A stretch of DNA of 64,000 nucleotides from Methylobacterium organophilum (GTDB lineage Bacteria; Pseudomonadota; Alphaproteobacteria; Rhizobiales; Beijerinckiaceae). Below, piece by piece: positions 24,842 through 33,381 of the stretch. The position numbers were made by a program, and so were the translations under genes. Each line of letters opens with the position of its first letter. Positions within the stretch are counted from its first letter, which is position 1. The stretch covers positions 62,001-126,000 of the forward strand of contig NZ_BPQV01000011.1 of the NCBI RefSeq assembly GCF_022179465.1. The letters run 5' to 3'. The notes under the pieces are model-generated. The model saw nothing but the letters and a program-made list of their open reading frames with translations. It searched no databases and was not told the origin of the DNA.

Positions 24842-25666
24842 ATGAGGCGGCTCGCGCATATCTCCGATCTGCATTTCGGCCGCACCGACCCGGCCGTGGT
24901 CGAGGGGCTGGTGGCGGAGCTCAACAGGGACAGGCCCGACCTCATCATCGCTTCGGGCGATTTCACCATGCGCTCCCGCCGCCGGGAATTCGGCGAGGCC
25001 CGCGCCTTCCTGAACCGACTGGAAGCGCCCTGGATCGCAGTGCCGGGCAACCACGACATCGCCTATTTCAAGCTGTTCACGCGCTTCTTCCACCCGTTTC
25101 GGCGCTACCGGCGCTGCATCGCCGAGGAGACCGAGCCGGTCTATCTGGACGGGGAGATCGGCATCGTCTGCTTCAACACCGTGCGGACCTGGGCGCCGGA
25201 GACCGACTGGTCTCAGGGCAAGATCACCCGGGCGCAGATCGCGAAAGCCGAGGCGACCCTGGCGGGCTTTCCCGCCGACGTCTTCCGCATCGTGGTCGGC
25301 CATCATCCCTTCATGCCGCCGCCCTGGGACGAGGAGGCGCGGCTGGTGGGACGGGCGGACGAGGCGCTCGCCGCCTTCCGCCGCCAGGGCGTCGGGCTGA
25401 CCCTCGCGGGGCATCTCCACCGCCACTATGCCCGTTTCGCGGAGGCCGAGGATGTCGGCGCCGAGCCCCGCCGCGTCGCCGTCGACCAGGGCAGGGCCGA
25501 GGTGCCGCGCCAGCGCCTGCTGGCGGTGCAGGCGGGCTCGGCCACCTCGACCCGCCTGCGCGGCAACGAGCCCAACGCCTACAACCGCATCCGCATCGAG
25601 AACGGTGCGGCGACGGTGACCGTGCGGATCTGGAACGGCGCGGCCTGGGAGGATGCGGGCGGCTGA
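24842..25666 (+). CDS. Calcineurin-like metallophosphoesterase
   Basis: 274 residues with every core motif of the family: HISDLHFG (about 6-13), ASGDFT (about 39-44), PGNHDIAY (about 68-75), VGHHPFMPP and GHLHRHYA. These bind two metal ions. Overall it resembles cyclic-nucleotide or general phosphodiesterases rather than nucleases. ATG 24842 is chosen because the catalytic DLH motif starts right after it; an upstream frame continues but with non-protein-like composition. It converges with the YhaN-like gene (9 bases between stops). Substrate unknown. Confidence 0.88.
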   Translation: MRRLAHISDLHFGRTDPAVVEGLVAELNRDRPDLIIASGDFTMRSRRREFGEARAFLNRLEAPWIAVPGNHDIAYFKLFTRFFHPFRRYRRCIAEETEPVYLDGEIGIVCFNTVRTWAPETDWSQGKITRAQIAKAEATLAGFPADVFRIVVGHHPFMPPPWDEEARLVGRADEALAAFRRQGVGLTLAGHLHRHYARFAEAEDVGAEPRRVAVDQGRAEVPRQRLLAVQAGSATSTRLRGNEPNAYNRIRIENGAATVTVRIWNGAAWEDAGG

Positions 25667-25675
25667 TCTCAGCGC

Positions 25676-28600
25676 CTAAAGCGGCACCACGTCCACCGCC
25701 GCGCCGAGCCGTGCCTGCGCGATCTCCGCGAGCCGGGCATGGTGGGTGAACAGGATCGGCTGCACCGTCTCCCCGATCGCCGCCAGGGCGTCGAGGCCGT
25801 GGCCGGTGCGGGTATCGTCGAAGCTCGCGAAGATGTCGTCGCCGACGAAGGGGGCGGGCTCGGCGTTGCGGGCGAAGTCCTCGAGATAGGCGAGGCGCAG
25901 GGCCAGGAAGAGCTGGTCGCGGGTGCCCTCGCTCATCGCCTCCACCGCGACCGGCCGCTCGCTGCCCGCGCGGCGGCCCCGCAGGACGGGCTGGTCGTCC
26001 TCGTTGAAATCCTGGTCCAGGCCGACGAAGGCGCCGCCGGTCAGGCCGGAGAAGAGTTCCGCCGCGCGGGCGAGGAGCGGGTCCTGCTGGCCGGCGCGAT
26101 GGCGCTCGATGGCCGAACGCAGGAGCAGGCCGCCCAGGCGGAGCACGACGTAGCGCCGGGCCGCCTCGCGCAGTTCCGCCTCGACGCCGCGCTTGACCGC
26201 CGCCGCCTTCTCGGCGCCGGTGCCGCCCTCGATCCGGCGGCGCTGCGCCTCCAGCTCTCGTTGGCGGGCATAGGCCTCCTTGCCGTCCTGGACGAGGCGC
26301 TGCTCCTCCTCGGCGAGTTCCGCCAAGCGGCCTTCGAGGGCGTCGGGTGGCAGGGCGTCGAGCTCGGCGCGCAGGGTCTCCTCGGGTACGCCGTCCCCGA
26401 TCCGGGCCAGCTCCTCGCGGGCGCGGACGACGGCCTCCTGCAGGGCGGCGCGCCGGGCGAGCCGAACATGGAGGGCCGCCACGTCCTCCTCCGGGGGGAA
26501 GCCGTGGCGCAGGAGCAGGGCCTGCTGGCGGCTTTCCACGAGGGCGAGGGCATCGGCGGCCTCGTCGCGGGCCTTCGCCCGGGCGGCGAGGTTGCGCTCC
26601 AGCGTCTCGTGGCGAACCTGCGCCTCGCGGGCGGCCTGGATGCGGCCCTGGAGGCGGCGCACGCCCTCGGGGATGGATAGATCCGCGCCGGGCAGCAGGG
26701 CCGCGAGCAGGCGCAGGGCCTCGTCCTCGTAGTGGCGGATGTCCCGCCGCATCCCGGCGACGCGGCCCGCCCGGTTCGCCTGTTCCCTGATGAGGGCCGG
26801 CACCCGGTCCCAGGCGTCGAGCGCGGCCTCCGCCTCCTCGCGGCTCGCCTGCGCCTGCAGCGACAAAGCGGGAAGGGCTGCCGCCCACTCGGCTCGCCAG
26901 GCGGATTCCACCTCCTCCGCCTGAAGACGGGCCGCCTCGGCGCGGGCCAGAGCCTGCTCGGCGAAGCGGAGTCGGGTCTCATCCTCGCGGGCGGCCTCCC
27001 AGCGCTCCGAGGCGAGACGCAGCCGTTCGGCCACGCGGGTGCCGACCAGCGCCACGTCGAGATCGGAGAGGCCGGGCAGGTCGAGATCGGCGGCCAACGC
27101 GAGAAGCGGCGCGCGCAGAGCCTCGAGCCGGGCCGCGAGCGCGGCCTGCTCCGCCCGCCGCGTATGGAGCGCCGTGGCGCGCTCGATCAATCGTCCGGCC
27201 TGGGCGAGCCAGACCGCCATCTCGGCAGGCGGCAGGGGCGCGAGCCCGGCCGGCTGCCAGAGGTCGTGCCAAGCCGTGTCCCAGGCCGCGAAAGCGGCCT
27301 CGATCTTGGAGAGCTCGTCGCCGGCCCGCTCCGCGGCGCGCTCGGCCGCGGCCAGCTTCTCCGCATCCGCCGCCTGCTCGGCGACGCGGCCCGCCTCCTG
27401 CGCGAGGCGGTCGGCGAGCGCGTCGGATTCCGTCAGCATCCGGCCAAAGGCCTCGGTCTCCCCCTCGCGGGCGGTGTCGGCCTGACCGAGGGCGGCGGCG
27501 CGCAGGGCGGGCCATAGGCCGTCGCGCGCGGCACGCAGGGCGAGGAGGGCCGCGCGGTCGGGCAGCGCCCCGTCGGCCCGGCGGCGGGCGATCCGGCGGG
27601 CGAGCATCTCCCGCTCCGCCGAGGCCGTGTCCAGAACCTCCCGGACCCGCTCCCGCCGTCGTTCGAGCTGGCCGCGCTCCTCGGCGAGGCGGCGCAGGGT
27701 CTCCGGCCCCGGCAGGGCGGCGGCGGCGAGCGCTTTCAGAGAGGCGGGCGTCGGCGAGAGGCGCCGCACCTGATCCTCCAGCACGGCCTCCTCCCGGCAG
27801 ATCTCGGCGGCGAGCTCGTCCCGCTGGCGCGCCTCGCGCAGGACCGGCGCCAGGGTCTCGAAGCGCTCGCGGAAGGGGGCGGGATCGAAGGCCGGCGCAC
27901 GCCCGGCCCGGGCCTCCTGCAGATCCCGCAACTCCGCCTGCCGCTGGGCCTGCTCGGCGCGGGCACGGTCGAGATCGCCGCCGCGCTCCCGCCCCTGGGC
28001 GATGAGCTTGCGGATGCGGATGCGCACCATGTCGGAGGGCTGCGCGGCGGCCACCGCCTGCGCGTCGGGGAGTCCGAGCCGGATCGCGATGGCCTGAAGG
28101 CTCTCGGCGAATTCCGCGGCCTCGCCCTCGATGCGGGGCAGGTCGCGCAGGGATTTTCCGTGGTCGCCCGCGCCCCGCACCAGCTCCTCGACCTCCTCCG
28201 CCAGGGCGAGCGCCTCGGGGTCGCGGGCAATGCCGTCCCGCTCCGCCTGCGCCCGCGCCCGGGCGGCTTCGGCCTCCGCGAGGCGCTCGGCGGCGCCCGC
28301 CTGCGCCTCCCGCAGGCGGCCGAGATCCTCCACCGCGCCCGGCTCCATGGCGACGAGGCCGCCGAAGGCGTCGAGATCGCCGGCCAGGGCGGCGAGGCGG
28401 TGCAGGATCGGCGCGGCGGTCCTCAGCCGCCGCAGCCGGGCGGCCTCGGCGGCATTGGCCCGGCGGCGCTCGGCGATGCCGGCATCCTCGGCGATCGCGC
28501 TCTCGACTTCCGTGTTGAGCGAACGCCAGGCCTCGGTGCCGAGACGGTCGGCGGAGAGGGCCTTGCGGGCCTCGTCGTAGCGGGCGACGAGCTGGTTGAG

Positions 28601-29140
28601 CACGCGCAGGCGGCCCTGCGGCACGTAGATCTGCCCGGCCTCCTCGTCGAGCTGGCGGGCGGTGTCGCGCAGGCCGCGCAGGCCGGACGCCGCGGCGAAG
28701 AGGCTCGCGCCGACCTCGCCGTCGCTGCGCAGCATCTCCTCGCCGCCGCTGCGCAGGGCGCCGGCATCGAGGCCGAAGGCGTTGCAGAAGACCGGCCGGC
28801 TCAGGCCCCCGAGGAAGCCGGCGAGGGCATCGTCGGGAATCGGCGCTCCCGCGGAATCGGTGAGCAGGTTCTTGCGGCCCTTGCGGCGGCGGAAGCCGAG
28901 CCGACGCCCGTCCCGGGCCGCGATCTCGGCCCCGAGCCAGAGTTCGCTGGGCTCGTGCAGGAAGGCGAAACGGGTGCGCTCCTCGATGCCGAAGAGCAGG
29001 TCGGTGACCGCGGCGAGCGCGCAGCTCTTGCCCGCCTCGTTCGGCCCCAGCACCACATGCACCCGCGCATCCGGCCGGAAGTCGAGGCGGCGGCCGGTGA
29101 AGGGGCCGTAACGTTCCAGGTCGAGCGAGAGCAGGCGCAT
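25676..29140 (-). CDS. YhaN-like SMC/SbcC-type ATPase (1154 aa)
   Basis: Large coiled-coil ATPase. The N-terminus MRLLSLDLERYGPFTGRRLD is followed by Walker A GPNEAGKS (about 33-40). Several hundred residues of Ala/Glu/Arg-rich coiled coil follow. The C-terminal half has the signature MSEGTRDQLFLALRL, Walker B-like PFVGDDIFASFDD and the switch PILFTHH. This is the YhaN group, partners of YhaO nucleases and distant relatives of SbcC/Rad50. It would tether DNA ends or process unusual DNA structures with the nuclease encoded 15 bases upstream. Arg/Ala repeat richness makes the antisense strand open, but codon logic supports this strand. Confidence 0.92.
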   Translation of the reverse strand: MRLLSLDLERYGPFTGRRLDFRPDARVHVVLGPNEAGKSCALAAVTDLLFGIEERTRFAFLHEPSELWLGAEIAARDGRRLGFRRRKGRKNLLTDSAGAPIPDDALAGFLGGLSRPVFCNAFGLDAGALRSGGEEMLRSDGEVGASLFAAASGLRGLRDTARQLDEEAGQIYVPQGRLRVLNQLVARYDEARKALSADRLGTEAWRSLNTEVESAIAEDAGIAERRRANAAEAARLRRLRTAAPILHRLAALAGDLDAFGGLVAMEPGAVEDLGRLREAQAGAAERLAEAEAARARAQAERDGIARDPEALALAEEVEELVRGAGDHGKSLRDLPRIEGEAAEFAESLQAIAIRLGLPDAQAVAAAQPSDMVRIRIRKLIAQGRERGGDLDRARAEQAQRQAELRDLQEARAGRAPAFDPAPFRERFETLAPVLREARQRDELAAEICREEAVLEDQVRRLSPTPASLKALAAAALPGPETLRRLAEERGQLERRRERVREVLDTASAEREMLARRIARRRADGALPDRAALLALRAARDGLWPALRAAALGQADTAREGETEAFGRMLTESDALADRLAQEAGRVAEQAADAEKLAAAERAAERAGDELSKIEAAFAAWDTAWHDLWQPAGLAPLPPAEMAVWLAQAGRLIERATALHTRRAEQAALAARLEALRAPLLALAADLDLPGLSDLDVALVGTRVAERLRLASERWEAAREDETRLRFAEQALARAEAARLQAEEVESAWRAEWAAALPALSLQAQASREEAEAALDAWDRVPALIREQANRAGRVAGMRRDIRHYEDEALRLLAALLPGADLSIPEGVRRLQGRIQAAREAQVRHETLERNLAARAKARDEAADALALVESRQQALLLRHGFPPEEDVAALHVRLARRAALQEAVVRAREELARIGDGVPEETLRAELDALPPDALEGRLAELAEEEQRLVQDGKEAYARQRELEAQRRRIEGGTGAEKAAAVKRGVEAELREAARRYVVLRLGGLLLRSAIERHRAGQQDPLLARAAELFSGLTGGAFVGLDQDFNEDDQPVLRGRRAGSERPVAVEAMSEGTRDQLFLALRLAYLEDFARNAEPAPFVGDDIFASFDDTRTGHGLDALAAIGETVQPILFTHHARLAEIAQARLGAAVDVVPL

Positions 29141-29155
29141 GTCGTCGCGCTCCGC

Positions 29156-30403
29156 CTAGCAGCCGCGGCCGCCGAGGCGGGCGAGCACCAGTGCCTCGGC
29201 CTCGGCGCAGAGGGCGTCGAGCTCCTCCGACAGGTCCGGCCCGTCGACGGCGCTCATGCCGCCGGGCAGCTTGTTGCGGATCTCGGCGATGATCGCCTCG
29301 GCCCGGGCGCGCACCTCCGGCTCCCGGTCGATGGCGTGCAGCAAGGCGGCGGGATCGAGCAGGCCGGCGCGGTCGGCGAGCGCCTGGGCGGGGCGGCTCG
29401 TCCCGATGCGCAGGCTCTCCAGCCAGATGTCGTCGCGGATGCGGTGGGCCGCGGCCTGCACCTCGGCGGCGATGCGCTCGCGGTCGCCGGCCCAGGCATC
29501 GTGCAGGGGAGTGGTGCCGCGCAGGCTCACCCGCAGGGCGAGGAGCCTTCCCTGCGCCTCGACGGCATGGGGGCGCAGGGCGGCGCCGACCCGCTCCAGG
29601 GCCTCGGTCTCGTCCTCGGCGCCGGACAGGTCGATCTCGGCATGGGCCCAGCGGGCATGGTCGAGCACGATGCGGCGCAGGCCGGCGATCCGCCCATCCG
29701 CCACGTCGACCGCCACTGCGCCCTTCGGCCCGCATTCGCGCACGCTGCGCCCCTGCAGGTTGCCGGGGAAGACGATCGGCGGGTCCTCCCACACCTGCGC
29801 ATATTCGTGGACGTGGCCGAGCGCCCAGTAATCGTAGCCGCGGGCGGCGAGCTCCGCCGGCGCGCAGGGGGCGTAGGTCGCGTGGGCGGCGTAACCGTCG
29901 CAGGAGGTGTGGAGCAGCCCGATATTGAGCCAGCCGGGCACCGGGTCGGGATAGGAGCGGGCGAAGCTCTCGTCGGGCACGGCGCGCTGCGCGAAGCTGC
30001 GCCCGTGCAGCGCGACCCGGTGGGCGTCGAGCCGGCGCGTCTCGGCGCGGGCGGCCGAGAAATTCAGGACGTTGTCGGGCAGCGTGATCGAACGGGTGAC
30101 GACGCTCTCGGCGTCGTGGTTGCCCTTCACGATCGCGACCGGGATGCCGGCATTCGCGAGGCGCCCGAGCTGCTGGGCGAAGAACAGGCCGACGCTGAGA
30201 TCCTGCCAGTCGCCGTCATAGACGTCGCCGGCGATCAGCAGGAAGGCGGCCCGGATCTCGATGGCGTGGGTGACGAGATCGGAGAAGGCGCGGCGGCCGG
30301 CGGCTGCGAAGCGCTCGGCGATCTCCGCGTCCTTCGCCGCGAGCCCGGCCAGCGGGCTGCCGAGATGCAGGTCGGCCGCGTGGAGGAACGTGAAACTCGA
30401 CAC
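29156..30403 (-). CDS. YhaO/SbcD-like DNA repair exonuclease
   Basis: 415 residues from a GTG at 30403 (VSSFTFLHAADLHLGSPLAG); an ATG 23 codons upstream is less likely. Metallophosphoesterase nuclease motifs are HAADLHLG, IAGDVYDG, VKGNHDAES, LLHTSCDGY and YWALGHVHEY. The C-terminal 200 residues form a capping domain as in Mre11/SbcD/YhaO. It pairs with the downstream YhaN-like ATPase. In Bacillus, YhaO/YhaN-type systems are little studied; involvement in DNA double-strand-break or protein-DNA adduct processing is inference. Confidence 0.9.
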   Translation of the reverse strand: MSSFTFLHAADLHLGSPLAGLAAKDAEIAERFAAAGRRAFSDLVTHAIEIRAAFLLIAGDVYDGDWQDLSVGLFFAQQLGRLANAGIPVAIVKGNHDAESVVTRSITLPDNVLNFSAARAETRRLDAHRVALHGRSFAQRAVPDESFARSYPDPVPGWLNIGLLHTSCDGYAAHATYAPCAPAELAARGYDYWALGHVHEYAQVWEDPPIVFPGNLQGRSVRECGPKGAVAVDVADGRIAGLRRIVLDHARWAHAEIDLSGAEDETEALERVGAALRPHAVEAQGRLLALRVSLRGTTPLHDAWAGDRERIAAEVQAAAHRIRDDIWLESLRIGTSRPAQALADRAGLLDPAALLHAIDREPEVRARAEAIIAEIRNKLPGGMSAVDGPDLSEELDALCAEAEALVLARLGGRGC

Positions 30404-30590
30404 CGACGCAGGGTCCCATACGCGGCCCGCGCGGGATCGTTGCAGGGAAGCGGGCCGGTTACGGTGTGGCATCCGCCGGCCCGGAAGGCCAGCCGCCGGG
30501 GCCGGAAGGCCCTTGAAAGGTGTGGTTGAGCCGCCGACACGCCATCCGCCGGCCCACGGGGACGCCCCCCACGCCCCTGCGAACGGGAGC

Positions 30591-31373
30591 CTACGAGAAG
30601 ACGAGGCGGTGCCCGTCCGGGTCCTCGGCGCAGCGCTCGGCGACCGCGGACCAGCGCGAGAGGCGCAGGACGATGCGGCTCGCCAGCACCGCGTCCTCCG
30701 CCAGCGGATGCAGGAGCGGTCCGGGCGTGCGGTAGCAGAGCAGTTCCAGATGCGGCGTCGCGCCGCCGGGGGGCGTCAGGCCCGTCACCTCGACCACGGG
30801 GTCGGCCACCGCATCCATCCGCGCCTGCTCCGCGCCCCGGTTCAGGCCCCGGCTGACGACCGTGAAGCCGAGGGCTTCGTAGAACGCGACCGAGGACGCG
30901 GTGTCCGAGACGGTGATGGCCGTGTGGTCGATGCCGAGGAAGAGGCCGGGCCGGTCCCGCCAGGGCGAGGGCGCGGGCTCCGGGAAGGCGAGGAGTTCGA
31001 GGGGGTGCCCGTCCGGGTCGCGGAACTTGAAGGCCGCGACGCCGCCCGAGGCGGCCGGCAGGCGCTCGGGGCCGGCCTGCGAGATCGGCGTCCAGCCCGG
31101 GACGGTGCGCAGATGGGCATAGGCCGCTTGCATGTCGGAGACGACGATGGCGCAATGCTGGAAGTCGGTGCCGTTGGAGGGCGCCGGCGGCCCAGGCGTA
31201 CGCGGGGTCGGGACCAGCTGGACGACCTGCGCGCCGAGGCTCACCGCGATCCCGGGCCCGTCATGCGCGACGCAGCCGCCGAAGGCCGCCGCGTAGAAGG
31301 CCGCGGTGGCGGCGGGATCCGGGCAGAGCAGCCGGATCGCGGCGATGCGGAGCGCGCCGACAGGAACGCTCAC
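30591..31373 (-). CDS. Two-domain VOC (glyoxalase/extradiol dioxygenase fold) protein
   Basis: 260 residues from a GTG overlapping the SMP-30 stop (GTGA). Two VOC modules: about 5-130 (LRIAAIRLLCPDPAATAAFY ... FKFRDPDGHPLELLAF) and about 140-260 (FLGIDHTAITVSDTASSVAF ... CAEDPDGHRLVFS). Metal ligands are partly visible (His in HCAIVV and IDHTAI, Glu in HPLELL). VOC enzymes cleave or isomerise oxygenated substrates; the exact reaction is unknown. Overlap with the SMP-30 gene and the DoxX-cupin gene beyond it suggests one operon. Confidence 0.88.
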   Translation of the reverse strand: MSVPVGALRIAAIRLLCPDPAATAAFYAAAFGGCVAHDGPGIAVSLGAQVVQLVPTPRTPGPPAPSNGTDFQHCAIVVSDMQAAYAHLRTVPGWTPISQAGPERLPAASGGVAAFKFRDPDGHPLELLAFPEPAPSPWRDRPGLFLGIDHTAITVSDTASSVAFYEALGFTVVSRGLNRGAEQARMDAVADPVVEVTGLTPPGGATPHLELLCYRTPGPLLHPLAEDAVLASRIVLRLSRWSAVAERCAEDPDGHRLVFS

Positions 31374-32296
31374 TGGCCCGCCCCCGGCAGGGGCGCACCG
31401 CGCCGGTTGAGGAAGATCGAGACGACCCGCTGCGAGGCGGCGATGAACAGGCGGTTCCGGTGGACGCCGCCCCAGGTCAGGTTCGAGACCCGCTCGGGCA
31501 GCCTGATCTTGCCCAGGAGCCGGCCCTCCGGCGACAGGCAATGCACGCCGTCGGCGGCGCTCGACCAGACATTGCCGTCCTCGTCGACCTTCATGCCGTC
31601 GCAATAGCCGGGCTCGATTTTGTGGAAGACGTCGCCGCCCGACAGCGTCCCGTCCGCGGCCACGTCGAAGATGCGGATGTACTGGCGCGGGGTCGGATGG
31701 GTCTGGTCCCCGGTCTCCGAGACGTAGAGCCGGCGTTCGTCCGGGGAGAAGGCGAGCCCGTTCGGCCCGTCGAAATCGCCCGCCGCGACGCGGATCTCCC
31801 CCGTTTCCGGATCAAAGCGGTAGAGAGCGGGCGGCTGCTCGGAACACTGCCGGCCGCCCTCGTAATCGTTGGAGATGCCGTAGACCGGGTCCGTGAACCA
31901 GATCGTGCCGTCCGATCTCGTGATCACGTCGTTGGGTGCGTTCAGCCGCTTGCCCGCATGCCGGTCGACCAGAGTGACGACCCGGCCGTCATGCTCCGTG
32001 CGATAGAGGCAGCGTCCGTGATGGGAGCAGGCGATCAGCCGGCCCTGCCCGTCGCGGGTCTGGCCGTTCCCGTAATCCGAGGGCGCGCGGTAGACCGACA
32101 GGCCCTCGCTCTCGCTCCAGCGCATGGTGCGGTTGCGGGGCAGATCCTGGAACAGCAGGCAGTTCCAGTCGCCCATCCAGACCGGCCCCTCGACCCAGCG
32201 GAAGCCGGAGGCGATCTCCTCCAGCCCCGCATTGTCGAGCACGTAGCCCCGGAAGCGGGGATCGTGGATCTCGAAGGTGTCGAGCGGATCGGCCAT
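31370..32296 (-). CDS. SMP-30/gluconolactonase/LRE family lactonase
   Basis: 308 residues, six-bladed propeller. Metal ligands fit the family: Glu in VEGPVWM (about 36-42), Asn in LNAPNDVITRSDG, Asn in DGPNGLAFSPDE and Asp in GYCDGMKVDEDGNVW. GTIWFTDPVYGI is also diagnostic. Such enzymes hydrolyse sugar lactones formed by sugar dehydrogenases or oxidases. Here the natural partner is the divergent GMC oxidoreductase. The gene starts 4 bases after the stop of the DoxX-cupin gene and overlaps the VOC gene by 4 bases. Confidence 0.93.
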   Translation of the reverse strand: MADPLDTFEIHDPRFRGYVLDNAGLEEIASGFRWVEGPVWMGDWNCLLFQDLPRNRTMRWSESEGLSVYRAPSDYGNGQTRDGQGRLIACSHHGRCLYRTEHDGRVVTLVDRHAGKRLNAPNDVITRSDGTIWFTDPVYGISNDYEGGRQCSEQPPALYRFDPETGEIRVAAGDFDGPNGLAFSPDERRLYVSETGDQTHPTPRQYIRIFDVAADGTLSGGDVFHKIEPGYCDGMKVDEDGNVWSSAADGVHCLSPEGRLLGKIRLPERVSNLTWGGVHRNRLFIAASQRVVSIFLNRRGAPLPGAGQ

Positions 32297-32300
32297 CGCC

Positions 32301-33296
32301 TCACCCGAACCGGCAGGGCGGGGTCGTCTCGCGCTTGGTGTCGAACTGGACCACCATCAGCACCGCGGGCTCGTCGCCGATCGTGCCCGATTTGTGCCCG
32401 GTCCTGCCGTCGAGCGTGCGGCAATTCTGATCCTCGCCGAAGGAGATCTCGCCGGGTCCCATTTCGACGCGGGTGCCATCCATGGATTCCACGTACCAGC
32501 GGCCCTTGAGCGGGATGATCCATTGCGGGGCCGGGTTCTCGTGCCACGTCCCCTCCCAGCCCACCGGCTGGACCGTGATCATCGTGGTCATGCCGTCACG
32601 ATGCTTCGGGCCCTGCCATTGCGGCGAGGCGGGAGGCTTCATCGAGGCGAGGTGGAACTCCGTCATCTCGCAGCGGACCTGCCGGCTGATGCCGTCCGCG
32701 TCGGTATAGAGGTGCCAGTAGGGCACGACGGGCTTGTCGGTCTCTTCGCTCATCGCGAGGGCTCCGGTCGGGTTGCGGGCATAGGGATGGGTCGATCCGA
32801 AGGGATCGTGCAGGAAGGCCCTGACGCCGGCCGCGCTCGGACCGCTCCAGGCCACGGCCAGGAAGCCGCCCGCAACGGCGAAATTCTTCAGGAAATCCCA
32901 GAAGGTCTCGCGACCCTGGCTCGGGCCGCGCAGGCGGAAATCGGGCTTGGTCCAGAAGCGCTTCCACAGGAGCGCCGTGACCGCGCAATAGCCGGCCAGC
33001 ACGAAGGCGGCGAAGCGGTCGGCAATGCCGGTGAGCACGCCGAGCGACATCACCACCTCGACGAAGAGGCCCGTCAGGATCAGCCCCTTCGCGAGCCCCC
33101 GCGAGGCGGTCGCCTGTCCGGCCTGCCCCACGGCAGCGTCGAAGTTCAGCACCTTGTCGAAGGCGCTGAAGGGCAGGAACAGCAGCACCAGCGACAGCCG
33201 TGCCGCGAAGGCGGCGAGCACCTCGATCGTCATCGCTCCGGTCCCGACGGCCCAGCCCGTCAGGCCATCCAACACGTCAGATCCCGGCCGGTTCAT
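32301..33296 (-). CDS. DoxX-cupin fusion protein
   Basis: 331 residues. Residues about 15-165 form a four-helix DoxX-type membrane domain (ARLSLVLLFLPFSAFDKVLN ... GLILTGLFVEVVMSLGVLTG, VLAGYCAVTALLWKRF). The soluble part from about 182 (MSEETDKPVVPYWHLYTDAD) is a cupin-like barrel (TWHENPAPQWIIPLKGRWYV, MGPGEISFGEDQNC). The link is in frame with no stop. An internal ATG at 32753 has GGAG 8 bases upstream, so the cupin could also be made alone. DoxX proteins are linked to quinone or thiol redox chemistry. It sits upstream of the SMP-30 and VOC genes and divergent from the GMC oxidoreductase. Confidence 0.8.
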   Translation of the reverse strand: MNRPGSDVLDGLTGWAVGTGAMTIEVLAAFAARLSLVLLFLPFSAFDKVLNFDAAVGQAGQATASRGLAKGLILTGLFVEVVMSLGVLTGIADRFAAFVLAGYCAVTALLWKRFWTKPDFRLRGPSQGRETFWDFLKNFAVAGGFLAVAWSGPSAAGVRAFLHDPFGSTHPYARNPTGALAMSEETDKPVVPYWHLYTDADGISRQVRCEMTEFHLASMKPPASPQWQGPKHRDGMTTMITVQPVGWEGTWHENPAPQWIIPLKGRWYVESMDGTRVEMGPGEISFGEDQNCRTLDGRTGHKSGTIGDEPAVLMVVQFDTKRETTPPCRFG

Positions 33297-33381
33297 CCGC
33301 CGGCCTATCCGGGCTGCAACCCGGACGCGCCGGAACAGGCGGCGCGCGAAGCAGTTGCGCACCAGCACGGAGCGGTTTCGG

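Noticed and set aside
30431-30462. GTAACC followed by CGAT on the minus strand upstream of the YhaO-like gene, resembling a SigF promoter
   Set aside because: Spacing is 17 and the -10 is imperfect; only the exact site at 36584-36609 was accepted.
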